Part shown: in pieces, positions 1 through 10,510 of the stretch
How positions within the stretch are numbered: the first letter of the stretch is position 1
Layout of the letters: the number at the start of each line of letters is the position of its first letter
DNA from: Maniola hyperantus
Lineage: Eukaryota; Arthropoda; Insecta; Lepidoptera; Nymphalidae
Direction: 5' to 3'
Length of the DNA: 64,000 bases
NCBI RefSeq assembly: GCF_902806685.2
Contig: NC_048548.1
Span: forward strand, 13,976,557 to 14,040,556
Notes under the pieces: generated by a model
Databases searched by the model: none
Told to the model about the DNA's origin: nothing
Seen by the model: the letters and a program-made list of their open reading frames with translations, nothing else
Translations under genes and position numbers: made by a program

Positions 1-170
1 TAAAAAGTATTTTAGCATTACGTGTTCCGGGAATGTCGCGTCGTACGAATTGGCGTAACTTTGCTACTGGTTATTTTTAACACCATCAACGTTTTGAGTG
101 TTTCGAAATTGATTTTTTTTAACCACCCTCCCACTGCTAAACATGGAGAAAAAGCAAGCCACCACGCCAT

Positions 171-245
171 ACTTTTTTATTTATTTATTCAATACAAGTT
201 AGCCCTTGACTGCAATCTCACCTGGTGGTAAGTGACGATGCAGTA
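171..245 (-). mobile_element. SINE-1 body fragment
   Basis: This piece matches the 3' body of the tRNA-derived SINE seen in full at 24915-25262, here without its tRNA head. On the plus strand it runs from a TTTA-rich tail through the shared ACAAGTTAGCCCTTGACTGC segment. Confidence 0.7.
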
Positions 246-248
246 CAC

Positions 249-2485
249 TACACAGATCCTCCAAAACACATGTGCACGTTTCACTCCGACACTGGATCAT
301 CCTTAGGAAAATGCATGATTGCAGAAATGGTTGTGGTGTTGCGTATTGTTTGCTCGGTGGCTTACTTTTTCTGCATGTTTAGCAGTGGGAGGGCGGGTAA
401 TGCGTATCGCATGCTGTATGTTGCATCGTACAGATTTGTCTGTTTCAGCAGTGGATTGTATAGGAAATTAAGCATTTGTGGTTCTTTATGTAAAGCAAAT
501 AGGTACTGTTTGCTAATGTAAAGTAGGTATCCGTGATTCTTCCCATAAACGCTTAGTTGTCACCAATAGCATTGATATTGCTAGGCAGAGCAGCCAGCCC
601 CTGTGGAGTTACGTAATGAAATACTCGCGGCGGCCTCTTGCTCTGAGCGTGATGACGGAACCATAAACAACGGGCACGATCATCTGTTCCCGTATTTCAA
701 ATTTTATTGCACTCGAGATTGCACTGACTCATAGTTATGATAGCTTCGGAGAAGGGCCTACGGGGTTTTTTTTTAAATTTATTTATACCTCGTTAAATTA
801 GATACAGAATATAAATTCGCTAAATCAGTGATCATCACAGAATGAAACCATAAAGTAAGCCAGAATAAGAACAAAAAAAGCCATAAAGCTCATTTGACAT
901 TTATTTTTAATCCATCGAAGGTTTTCTAAGATGAGGGGTTTGGTACCATGCCAACTTATAGGCTGGCATGGTATGGGCGTGTAATGCTGAGGGTGCGGAG
1001 GGAATCAAGTTTTTTACACTCAGACAACATCGTTAAAGTTCAAACTTTTAAACTTTAACGGTGTCTGGCAGGGGGTATGCCATGATAAGTGTCTACCATT
1101 GCATGGCGTGATTTTTAATATAATTCCGAAGAAAATATAATAAAATTAGACTTTTTACTTTGACGTAAGATTGTACACCTTTGTTGTGCGGTATTGTTTT
1201 GACCTTAGGTAGGTATATTTAATACAACAAAACTTAAGTTTCAACTTTCAATACTACTGAGGTAGGTGAGTAGTTTAATTTAGTAAAAAAGTAAACTTTA
1301 GGTTAGTAGTTCTACCTGGAAATCACTGAATGTAGCCGAGTTCTGTATTAATCGTATATTTTGGTGGTAAATACTCTATCTACCTACCTTCTTTAAGTAA
1401 TTTTAGCCACATTTTGTATTTTGAGAACGTAAATAAGTAGTAAGAACGTAATATAATAGTTATTTTTATTCAAAACAATATAATTTAGCTCTATGCAAAT
1501 TGCAAAGCTTTTCAGCTCAAAAAAGAATAGTTTATGGTTCTGAAGTTTTTTTTCAATTTATATCACTATTTGAAACAAGCAAGGATCGTAGACCGTACAG
1601 CCTAATCAATCGTAAAACCATGGGTAAAAAGAGAATTTGAATTTAGAACATGAAATATAGAGTTGTTTACCGGGCGCAACGACTTCGACGGTGAATGCGT
1701 TAGGCCTATCCGACACCAGAAATGCATGGCGTGCCGTACAAGAGGATATTATTGCATCTTACGTAACAATAACTATAAAACTATGTATTATACATGACCC
1801 CTACCTTATCAACAGGGTTTAATCCACATCCACGAAAAGAATCCAAAAAGAATGGCACAAAAATTACCACTTTGTTGTCAAACACTACACTTCCTTTCCA
1901 GCTTGATATTTTCTGGGTATACACGATCACTGTTTGATAAAGAATAATAATAAATCACTAGATTTTTTAAACACTAAATTATAGTTTTTCACAACAGTTC
2001 CACTCGGAATTCGATTTTTTTTGAAAAAAGAACAAAAATATTCTATAGCAATAATGCGTCTAGGCCTTTAAAAATCTGTTTCTAAGACACATCTCTAAGC
2101 TAAAATCGATTTAAAATAGGGAATATCAACGAGACAGTTGATTTCTAGCGCATTCCTTCCGCATCCTCTAAACAGCTGTTCGAGTCGTAGTGATGTCGAA
2201 AATCGATAACCGAATCGTAAACCACCGTAACACTTCACCGACTAACGTATAATTTACGCACAGTCGATTAATTAATTGTTATTAATAATTTATAATTCAC
2301 TCGCACTCATTTGCTATTGTGTATTGTTTTTATTAAGTTGAGAATAACTAAACAAAAATTGATTGGACTTTAGAGAAATGGGATTGTCATTTTAAAAAGT
2401 TACCGATTTTAGTTTATTGTTAAGTCACTGTTTTTTTTTAAGTTTGTGTAACAGTTGTTTTTTTTTAGCCTCATGATAGGCTGAA
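249..2485. other. AT-rich stretch, no gene found
   Basis: I see no supportable gene or recognisable mobile element here. Two small hairpins stand out: 944-973 (arms TACCATGCCA) and 1031-1060 (arms CGTTAAAGTT). The short open frames at the left edge have no family features and run into SINE sequence. Confidence 0.5.
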
Positions 2486-2580
2486 CGCACGCGGTCGCGT
2501 TCGGTCGCGGACTGAAGCCAGCGGGGCGCGCGGGGCGCGGGCGGGGCGGGAGGCGGAGGGCGGGACCGACGCGGGAATGC
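2486..2580. promoter_or_regulatory. GC-rich island, possible promoter
   Basis: A sharply GC- and CpG-rich block in AT-rich surroundings. The minus strand holds several CCCGCCC GC-box-like runs and a TTCAGTC initiator-like match. This would fit a promoter firing leftwards, but no downstream exon is visible, so the call is inference from composition only. Confidence 0.3.
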
Positions 2581-2731
2581 TATTGTAGGCGAACTTGCTG
2601 CCACTTTTTTTTTCTCTCTTGATTCTGGTCAAACAAGTTTTGTATACAACCTGCATTGTCAGGATTCCGCCATTCTTCCAACGAGCCAACCCAACGGTCT
2701 ATCTTACGAGGCATAAGGTTTCGTCTTTGGC

Positions 2732-3930
2732 GCGACTTTTCCAAAGAAACGACAAGTAGAAATCAAAACGATCCTCTGGCGCAGCGGTTAATTTACAGGT
2801 TTATTAGCCTAGCGCCAAAAAAAAAACTTTAATTTGATTCTCAATTACTAGGTAACTTCATTTCTGTAGCGAGCAATTCCCAAAGAAAAGACGAGTAGAG
2901 ACCAAGTAGAACGACCCCTCTGGCGCAGTGATTAGTAGGTTTAGTACCTAGTCTAAAAATCAAAGTTAAGATGGATAGGCATCTTCTAGGCAAGCGCGCT
3001 CCATCTTTGCAGATGATTTTGATTTGATTTTTTTTTTTGCAGTCAAGCGCTAGTCTATAAATTAAAAAAAAGTTCCTGTTTGCAACTGTTTGATACCTAC
3101 CTACTTTACAGTGACACAGTTGACATATGACAATTGACAGTTGACATGAGTTTGACAGTTTAGGAAGCTTCGCTTTATTACCAAAGAAACGATCCCTCTG
3201 GCTCAGTAGTTAACTAGGTATACAGGTTTACTTCCCTTAAAAACAGCTTCTGGGCTTTTACGCTCAGACAGAATATTAAGAAACTACACTTCTCCTTTTA
3301 GTGACTTTTCCAAAAGACACGATACGTAGAGCCACGCAGAATAGACTCCACTGGCGCAGTGGCTAACTACAGTTTTACAAGCTTAGCTTCACAACAAAAG
3401 GTCCTGGAGTTTGATTCTTATCAAAAACAGTTTAGGAGACTTCACTTCTATTAGCGACTTTTCTACAAAAACAATATCTAGGGACCACTAGAAACGACCC
3501 CTCTGGCGTAGTAGTTAACTACAGATTTATTATCCTAGCCTTAAGTCAAAACAAAAGAACCTGGAATTTGATTAGGTAATCGAAGACAGCTAGAAATTTC
3601 ACTTGTCCTTTTAGCGACTTTTCCAAAAAAAAAGACATGTAAGACGTAGACCCCTGTAGCAGTTGGCTAACAACAGGTTTACTAGCCCAACTATTTTCAT
3701 TTTATTATTTTTTTAACAATTGTACATTTGTATTTGTATTTACTTTTATGTATGTTCAAATGGGTTCAAGTTGCCTAAATAAATGACTATTTTATTATTA
3801 TTATTAACCTCAAAAAGGTCCTGAATTTGATTCTCGAAGTTACGAAACTTCGCGACTTTTCGAAACTTTAGCGAATTTTCCAGAGAAACGACAACTAGAC
3901 CTCTCTGGCACGGTGGTTAGTAACTATAGG
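2732..3930 (+). repeat. Tandem array of A-box-bearing units (~140-160 bp)
   Basis: Diverged units recur in the same order: GCGACTTTTCCAAAGAAACG, then a CCTCTGGCGCAGTGGTTA segment (a tRNA A-box match), then an AGGTTTA..AGCC stretch, then a B-box-like GAGTTTGATTC. Unit starts are visible near 2732, 2869, 3180, 3301, 3454, 3614 and 3852-3871, with spacings such as 137, 153 and 160 bp. About 100 bp of other repeat sequence, ending in ATT repeats, interrupts the array at 3690-3805. It looks like a satellite built from a degenerate tRNA-derived SINE. Confidence 0.6.
2980..3060. repeat. Interspersed repeat fragment
   Basis: The GGCATCTTCTAGGCAAGCGC segment recurs in diverged form at 49590-49670, followed by the same TGCAGTCAAGCGC-like sequence. 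It interrupts the tandem array. The class of the parent element is unclear. Confidence 0.4.
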
Positions 3931-3967
3931 TTTACCCAGAAGCGGATTTGCAGTATTGTCTGCCCTA

Positions 3968-3999
3968 GTGCCCTAGGCCCCAGGCCCCAGGCCCCAGGC
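3968..3999 (+). repeat. Short GGCCCCA tandem repeat
   Basis: About four copies of a 7-bp GC-rich unit. Confidence 0.8.
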
Positions 4000-4125
4000 C
4001 ATGTAGTAACTAGCAGGTAAGTAGGTACTAGCCACCCTTTTCTCAACACTCATTATATTATAGACTACATAATGAATTTACTTTATTGACAACTTTTATC
4101 AACATCATTGATTTCTAGGGTTCCG

Positions 4126-4200
4126 TACCTCAAAAAGAAAAACGGAACCCTTATAGGATCACTTTGTTGTCTGTCTGTCTGTTTGTCTGTCCCTCGCGCT
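4126..4200 (+). repeat. GTTCCGTAC-family repeat, truncated
   Basis: This begins with the GGTTCCGTACCTCAAAAAG motif and a GTCT run shared with the full copies at 19155-19582 and 29150-29575. Only the first part is present. Confidence 0.75.
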
Positions 4201-4353
4201 AACCAAGTGCGGGATACCCCGATCACACCCTGATTGCTATCGCGACTTTCTTCTTAAAAAATTCTTGAAACCCCAAAATACTTTGGATTCCAAATGATGC
4301 AAAAGTTCTTTATGTTTATTATTTTCACATTTGACCTAAGCCCACTTGGTCTG

Positions 4354-4415
4354 GCATTCCAACATTCCAACATTCCAACATTCCAACATTCCAACATTCC
4401 AACATTCCAACATTC
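4354..4415 (+). repeat. 8-bp microsatellite (CATTCCAA)n
   Basis: About eight head-to-tail copies of CATTCCAA with no spacers. Confidence 0.9.
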
Positions 4416-4632
4416 AAGGTTAGAAGGGAACTTCCAAAGTATTTGAACAGCGATAACTAAGCCGAAAGCGCCTCGGCTAGTTTGAGAGAGATGGAAGATA
4501 GTTCAAACCATGTGTCAGAGCGAAATGGAACGGTATTTTTATTTATTACCATATCAAGTTACTTTGTGTCATAGTGTAGCGACCGTACAGATGAGCAAAA
4601 TTATTGTTTGCAGCCAACTATTTTGTATTAAA

Positions 4633-4853
4633 ACTAGCTTATGCTCGCGACTTCGTCCGTGTGGACTACACAATTTTTAAACCCCTATTTCACCCCCTTA
4701 GGCGTTGAATTTTCAAAGATCCTTTCTTAGCGGATGCCTACGTCAGAATCTGCATGCCAAATTTCAGCCCGGTCCGTCTAGTAGTTTGAGCTGTGCGTTA
4801 ATAGATCAGTCAGTCAGTCAGTCAGTTACTCACCTTTCCCTTTTATATATTTA
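4633..4853 (-). mobile_element. Non-autonomous Helitron, copy 1
   Basis: On the minus strand it ends in a hairpin (one arm mutated, CGTCCGTG) followed by GAGCATAAG and CTAGT, the Helitron 3' layout of hairpin plus CTAG. The body carries the CAGTCAGT run and the TTGAATTTTCAAAGATCC segment shared with other copies here. No coding capacity. Confidence 0.8.
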
Positions 4854-4854
4854 G

Positions 4855-5080
4855 ACTAGCTTATGCTCGCGACTTCGTCCGCGTGGACTACTCAAATTTC
4901 ATACTCCTATTTCACACCCTTAGGGGTTGTTTTTTCAAAAATCCTTTCTTAGCGGATGTCTGCGTCATAATAGCTATCTGCATGCCAAATTTCAGCCCGC
5001 TCCGTCCAGTAGTTTGAGCTATGCGTTGATAGATCAGTCAGTCAGTCAGTCAGTCACCTTTTCCTTTTATATATTTAGAT
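4855..5080 (-). mobile_element. Non-autonomous Helitron, copy 2
   Basis: Same family and orientation as 4633-4853 and directly abutting it, giving a head-to-tail pair. The hairpin is CGCGGACGAAGTCGCG followed by CTAG. Confidence 0.8.
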
Positions 5081-5291
5081 TAAAACATGACTAATTCGTA
5101 CAACTGTATGGTTGTTAAACTGTGACCATAGTGCCGAGTGAAAGAGACAAGCCTATTTTGTAAATTAGAAAAGCTTGACAGATCCAAGTTTCCAATTATT
5201 TTTTATTGCACAAACTAAATATTAGATTGTGTTATGGCAACCTTTCTGGTGCAGCGATGAGTCTCGGGTTCGATTCTCATTTTCCTGTTAT

Positions 5292-5552
5292 CATCGTCAT
5301 CATCAACCGATAGAGATCAGTGGATCTCTATAGGTCGGTCTATCTCTGTCCAGCAGTGGCTGGACATAGGTCTCTTGTAGGGACTTCTACATGCCATGGT
5401 CTTGCGCCTCCTGAATCCAGCGGCTCCCTGCGACTCGTCTGATGTCGTCCTTCCACCTAGTGGGGGGTCTTCCAACGCTGCGTTTTCCGGTGCGAGGTCG
5501 CCATTCCATCACCTTGGGACCCCAACGTCTAACGGTCTGATGGTCAAAAGAA
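5292..5552 (-). pseudogene. RTE-clade LINE, C-terminal reverse transcriptase fragment
   Basis: Minus-strand translation gives the end of an RTE ORF2: GRPPTRWKDDIRRVAGSRW, then QEAQDHGMWKSLQETY. It is followed by a GATGATGACGATGATAA simple tail, the usual 3' end of such elements. 5'-truncated and non-functional. Confidence 0.8.
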
Positions 5553-5574
5553 TATGATATACTATAAGTGGTGA

Positions 5575-5690
5575 TAATTAATACGTACCTATTTACTTAA
5601 AACTAAAGCTAGGTACGAGTTTACCAAATGCGCCCAGGTCTGAGAAGAGCCCACAACAAACTCAGCCGGGTATTCTTTTTATTATCACCA
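5575..5690 (-). mobile_element. SINE-4 fragment
   Basis: The minus strand carries the TGGGCTCTTCTCAGACCTGG body shared with the copies at 6150-6330 and 45720-45860. The tRNA head is missing. Confidence 0.55.
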
Positions 5691-6062
5691 CTTTACAAAA
5701 CCACTTGAACTTATTAAAAGTAACACAAAGGTGGTATGCAACGCATTCCCAAGCTTTCTTATCATTCAAATAATTAATCCTTTACATTGTAATAGGATTT
5801 TACAATAAGTTTACGTTTTATGAAAACTTTCAACTCTCGATCTCAAAAATAGGGGGCAAATCAAATCAAATGTTTTTATTAAAATAAATTATATTCATAT
5901 TGTTTTTTAGTAAAATGTAGGTAATACCTAGACCTACTTAGTCATAACATTTGTACGTCAGCACGGAACAGAAATTTCTGTTCCGTGTACGTCAGGGTTT
6001 CCTGACTGGATATATTGGCAACTCTCTATTGTAAGCACCTTGTCTTTCCATATTCACACAAA

Positions 6063-6150
6063 TAAATTATTTCATTTCGTTTCGTTTCGTTTCGTTAGTT
6101 TCATTTCGTTTTATTTCATTTCATTTCGTTTCATTTCATTTCATTTCATT
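6063..6150 (+). repeat. Pentanucleotide repeat (TTTCR)n
   Basis: A run of TTTCA and TTTCG units with small interruptions, likely the tail of the adjoining SINE-4 copy read on the plus strand. Confidence 0.8.
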
Positions 6151-6330
6151 CAAACTAGGTAATAAATTACACTTTTTGATGGTCGGTTGTTGCATTTGTA
6201 AGATGATATAGTGGTGATAATTTTTACGCGAACTAAAGTTACGAGGGTTCCAAACGCACCCAGGTCTGAGAAGAGCCCACAATGAACCCAGCGGGGCGGA
6301 TGTCTTAACCACTAGGCTATCACGGCTCGT
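6150..6330 (-). mobile_element. SINE-4, tRNA-derived
   Basis: The minus strand reads GATAGCCTAGTGGTTAAGAC (tRNA A-box region), then the body TGGGCTCTTCTCAGACCTGG, then the TTTCR tail at 6063-6150. The head places it among tRNA-derived SINEs. Confidence 0.6.
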
Positions 6331-6556
6331 AAGTAAATACTAAAACTAAATCTAGGTAACAAGTACTTACCAACCAAGTAAGTACTTATCTATCTTCTTT
6401 TACCAAGAAAAATAGTGTTATTTCTTCAAGTGAAGTGTAAACTGTATATATAAACCTTTCTTCCGAGTAACCGTTTGTTTGGTTCCGTTGAATAGACGGT
6501 CAACAGGTAGTCCCTACCTAGCTACGAGTACGTTAGTACTAAGTATTATATACTAG

Positions 6557-6830
6557 ACTAGCTTATGCTCGCGACTTCGTCCGCGTGGACTACACAACTT
6601 TCAAACCCCTATTTCACCCCCTTAGGGGTTGAATTTTCCAAAATCCTTTCTTAGCGGACGCCTACGTCATAATAGCTATCTGCATGCCAAATTTCAGCCC
6701 GATCCGTCCAGTAGTTTGAGCTGTGCGTTGATAGATCAGTCAGTCAGTCAGTCAGTCAGTCAGTCACCTTTTCCTTTTATATATTTAGATGATGCCCGCG
6801 ACTTCGTCCGCGTGGATTTCGTTTTTGGAA
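6557..6830 (-). mobile_element. Non-autonomous Helitron plus a second 3' end
   Basis: A copy of the 4633-5080 family (6557-6789), abutted by a second Helitron 3' end (6790-6830), again the CGCGGACGAAGTCGCG hairpin on the minus strand. The short open frame across it is repeat-derived. Confidence 0.75.
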
Positions 6831-7258
6831 ATTTTATATTGAAAATGATATAACTCTTCAAGGGTCTATCACTCAACAAATAACATTAGAAAAGTAAAGC
6901 TAATGAATTTATCAAAGCTCCAACCATTTGAAAGTTGACTTCTGCGTGGGGTATGACAATGTTTATTTTTAGAGGACGCTTCACTAATTAGGCATACTTA
7001 GTGCGCGACAGGTCGAGATGGCAATTGGGGAGGGAACACCCCGTACAGTCCACGCGCTAACCCGGTGCGGGCGAGCGCGGGTAACGTGCGGGAGGGCGGG
7101 GCGTCCCCCCGCCCTCTATCCCGATTGCCATCTCGACCTGTCGAGGACTGTAGGTATCTCTGCCCCGCGATAGATATAGATACGTGAACAAAGCGCCACT
7201 TATAAACTAAGCTGATAACATATTACGTAGGACGTTCTCGATGAGGAGTTTAACGTAA

Positions 7259-7370
7259 ATAATAGCCTCGATAGCTCAACGGTTAAAGGAGCGGACTGAA
7301 AACCGAAAGGTCGCCGGTTCAAACCTCCGTACTCCTAGCACACGAGTAGAGTGCTCCTAGCACAAACTTT
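7259..7370 (+). mobile_element. tRNA-derived SINE with Phe-like head
   Basis: GCCTCGATAGCTCAACGG looks like the D-arm side of a tRNA, CTGAAAA like an anticodon loop (GAA), and GGTCGCCGGTTCAAACC like a T-arm with B box. The acceptor stem does not pair well and SINE-like sequence follows, so I call it a SINE head rather than a tRNA gene. Confidence 0.6.
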
Positions 7371-7406
7371 ATGCTCGTGATACACATGCCAGTGAATGGT
7401 ATAAGT

Positions 7407-7535
7407 GCTGGTAAGCTAGCATGGGCGGGGCACATAGTACGAAGAACTGACAGTCGCTGGGGTCCCAAGGTGCTGGAATAGCGACCTCGCACCGGAAAGC
7501 GCAGCTTGGGGGACCCTCTACTAGATGAACACCCA
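7407..7535 (+). pseudogene. RTE LINE fragment
   Basis: Translates in part to a degraded WAGHIVRRTDSRWGPKVLE-type stretch also seen at 14835-15215. Short and broken. A hAT-like MITE (7565-7696) lies directly to its right. Confidence 0.65.
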
Positions 7536-7564
7536 CCTCCCTCCCTCCCCACCATCCTTGCGGT

Positions 7565-7696
7565 CAGTGGCGTGCCAGGGTAGGCATTAGTTAGGTAGGA
7601 ACCTGTTTACTGGCAGGTCATAATGTAAAATTTGCATTGAGCTATTACAACTGGGGTAAGCAGTGCATTTATGCCTCTATGACCTGCACGCCACTG
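7565..7696 (+). mobile_element. hAT-like MITE, 132 bp, exact 8-bp TSD
   Basis: Terminal inverted repeats CAGTGGCGTGC and GCACGCCACTG, flanked on both sides by CTTGCGGT (7557-7564 and 7697-7704). An exact 8-bp duplication is the hAT hallmark. A second copy is at 46271-46416. Confidence 0.9.
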
Positions 7697-8156
7697 CTTG
7701 CGGTTATATGGAAAGGCTCTTCAAGTTGTGAATTTTTGTAAGTATATGTCGATTGAGTCGTTAGTTAGTAGTTAGTATAGTTAGTTAGTTAGTACCGCAA
7801 GTAAAACAAATTAGTTTGATGAAGTTAATTGGCCAAAGCAAACAGTTCAACAGTTCAAACTTCAAGCACTCCAGTTTGAAATTATGTACCTAGTGTACCT
7901 ACTAGAGATGGCCATTATTGCTACTTTTGAGTCCCTTCATTTAGTGAAATTATTATTTTTCATCCCAACTATTCGAATAGGACGACTTGGTTCGGCTTTA
8001 AGTGCACCCAAAGGTGGTGTTTTCTATAAGAAAGTATTTATATATATTTTAGCGGGCAGTAATGAGTTTTTAATCCTCTTTATAAGTGCGCCGCGCACTT
8101 TTTGAATTTGAGTGTTCAGCGCCAAAGAAATCGAACTAGTGCGTAGTGATACATAG

Positions 8157-8312
8157 GGGCCGATTCTCTTGTACACAATCTCTAAACTAAACTAAATTAA
8201 CAAGTCTAAATCTAGTGCTATCCTTTTCCGCAAGCAACATTATGAAAGGGATAGCAATTAATTTAGATGTGCCATTTTAGTTCAGTTTAGAGATTGCGTA
8301 CAAGAGAATAGA
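8157..8312 (+). mobile_element. Inverted-repeat MITE, family A
   Basis: Long inverted arms starting TGTACACAATCTCTAAACTA. Other copies are at 32678-32873, 33416-33572 and 55633-56683. No coding capacity. Confidence 0.8.
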
Positions 8313-8571
8313 GTCTAAAAAGGGCTCAGTCGTAAAAAAAGGCTCGAGCGTTATTTTGTGTCGTGTCGTGTCATGTGCACTCGCACTTTTTTTTCATTTT
8401 TCACATACTATTATACCTGCGAAATGGTCCATCTCTATACCTACATATACATATAGAGATAACAAACAGAACTGACCTACGTCACTAACTAACTAAGCTC
8501 GAAGGAATTTGAAATGATGGGTGCGACCTACCGCACGTACTTATTCTTTACTTAACTGACTTTCAAATTTT

Positions 8572-8940
8572 CTATTTTTTAATTTATTATTATTCAGATA
8601 GGTACAAGTTAGCCCTTGACTGCAATCTCACCTGATGGTAAGTGATGATGCAGTCTAAGATGATAGCGGACTAACCTGGAAGGGGTATGGCAGTTTTTAT
8701 TAAACCCATATACCTTTGGTTTCTACCTTTTGGTTTCTTCACAGCATCGTACCGGAACGCTAAATCGCTTGGCGGCTCGGCTTTGCCGGTAGGGTGGTAA
8801 CTAGCCACGGCCGAAGCCTCCCACCAAACCAGACCAGAAATTTAGAAATTATAAAATTCCAAACCCCTGCCAGGAATCGAACCCGGGACCTCCCACTTAT
8901 AAGACCACAGCGCTCACCACTGCGCCAGGGAGGTCGTCAA
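8572..8940 (-). mobile_element. SINE-1, full-length, tRNA-derived
   Basis: Read on the minus strand: a head CTCCCTGGCGCAGTGG (A box) and GGTTCGATTCCTGGC (B box), a body of about 250 bp, and a TTTA-rich tail at the plus-strand left end. Part of its head is duplicated at 9471-9589 because of the RTE insertion beside it. Confidence 0.9.
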
Positions 8941-8970
8941 AGTTCTTCATGTTCAGGCATGTTCAAGTGT

Positions 8971-9470
8971 GCGATGACATCACTGAGACGGCAGGCAATA
9001 CCTGGACCAGACTAACGAGGGACAGAAACGAATGGAAAAGGATGGAGGAGGCCTATGCCCGAAAATGGGCGTTCCAATTGCAATGACATTACAAGACGTT
9101 ATTTATAATTTAAAAAATACACTAAAACAGAACATAAATAGAAATAGGTACTAAGACATTGAAATTATGAATATACTTAATAATAAATTTTGACATAAGT
9201 ACTATAAATAAATCAACACTATTAAAAACTAAATATTGACTACTTGAATTGACATAAAAATAAAATATTAAATAATAAGAATAATATTATAGACTGATTA
9301 ATATTGTAATACCTGCTTTATCTTTAACTATTGTGTTTACTATAGTCATATTTTGTCATGAATTGTACAAATAAAAATGCTTGTACCTAATGAACTATAA
9401 AAATTAATGTAAACTTTTGAATTATCGATTGGAAATAAAGGCTTTATTTATTTATTTATTTATTTATTTT
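8971..9470 (+). mobile_element. 5'-truncated RTE LINE between 119-bp direct repeats
   Basis: The left part encodes the last 37 residues of an RTE ORF2 (8973-9086, ending WKRMEEAYARKWAFQLQ). About 350 bp of AT-rich 3' UTR follow, then AATAAAGGC and a TTTA repeat tail. It is flanked by an exact 119-bp duplication, 8852-8970 and 9471-9589, which covers the SINE-1 head and adjoining DNA. The arrangement is that of a LINE insertion with an unusually long target-site duplication. Confidence 0.85.
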
Positions 9471-9589
9471 TAAAATTCCAAACCCCTGCCAGGAATCGAA
9501 CCCGGGACCTCCCACTTATAAGACCACAGCGCTCACCACTGCGCCAGGGAGGTCGTCAAAGTTCTTCATGTTCAGGCATGTTCAAGTGT
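9471..9589. repeat. Right copy of the 119-bp duplication
   Basis: I compared it base by base with 8852-8970 and found no difference; the bases immediately outside both ends differ. Confidence 0.9.
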
Positions 9590-9834
9590 TTTCAAAGGTA
9601 AACTCGATAAAAGATGCTCGCGATTTCACCCCCGAGGATTTAAATTTTCCAAAATCCCTTGGGAACTCCATGGAATTATTATGTACTAGTGGGGATAGCC
9701 CATGTCACTCTCGCCCACGTCTTTTCAAAAGTCAAAAGTCAAAAGTCAAATGATTTATTCAAAATAGGTAATAAATTACTCTTATTGATGGTCAGATGTT
9801 GGATTTGTTAGATATAGTGGTGATAAGGTCCCAG

Positions 9835-10005
9835 GTCCTTTACTATAGACATTACTTCTTGCCTATGATTCTATATCAACGGGAAGTAAGTACCTACTAT
9901 ATAGCTTTTGATTCCCTTGACTGGTCTTGACAGATAGACAAACATACAACGAAGTGATCGTTTGAAGATTCCTTTTTGTCTCTGGAGCCACGGAACCCTA
10001 AAAAC
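9835..10005 (-). repeat. GTTCCGTAC-family repeat, diverged
   Basis: The minus strand follows the order seen at 19155-19400: a degraded GGTTCCG start, a GTCT-rich run, then the TTCCCGTTGA..ATAG stretch. Highly mutated. Confidence 0.5.
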
Positions 10006-10136
10006 TAAAGTAGGTATGTGACCTAAATATATACCTAATATCAAAAATTGCAGTACCATGCAGAATTCGAACCTTCCTGGGAATTTTAGGACACACAATC
10101 CAGTTGGGTAGGTCCAATTTCGAGAAAGAGGTTAGC

Positions 10137-10510
10137 CGCTGAATCCAACTCGGTTAGGCAGCGTTCAGGAAGCTTCGAGATGTCTTCTGGTCCAAAATTC
10201 CTCAGTGCTTGAAGACCAAAGTCTTTGAACAGTGCGTGTTGTCAGTGATGACATATGGATCCGAGACATGGTCGCTAACTATAGACCTAATAAGAAAGCT
10301 CAGAGTCATTCAGCGGTCGATGGAGAGAGCTATGCGCGGAGTTTCTCTACGTGATCAAATCAGAAATGAGGAGATCCGTAGGAGAACTAGAGTGACCGAC
10401 ATAGCTCAACGGGTTGCAAAGCTGAAGTGGCAATGAGCAGGGCACATAGTTCGTAAAATTGATAGATGTTGGGGTCCCATCCCAAGGTGCTGGACTGGCG
10501 AGCTGGCACA
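10137..10510 (+). pseudogene. RTE LINE ORF2 C-terminal fragment
   Basis: Translation gives LKTKVFEQCVLSVMTYGSET, WSLTIDLIRKLRV, MRGVSLRDQIRNEEIRRRTR and AQRVAKLKWQ, the conserved end of an RTE reverse transcriptase. At least two tryptophan codons have become stops (TAG in the upstream part, TGA at 10434-10436), so it is dead. The uninterrupted order here serves as a reference for the broken copy at 13787-15215. Confidence 0.85.

Noticed and set aside
4354..4415. Regular short repeats resembling a CRISPR array
   Set aside because: The 8-bp units have no spacers; a microsatellite in an animal genome.
8881..8935. tRNA-like A and B boxes at SINE heads here and at 12953, 24925, 34150, 44790
   Set aside because: Each is joined to a SINE body and lacks a pairing acceptor stem, so they are SINE promoters and not tRNA genes.
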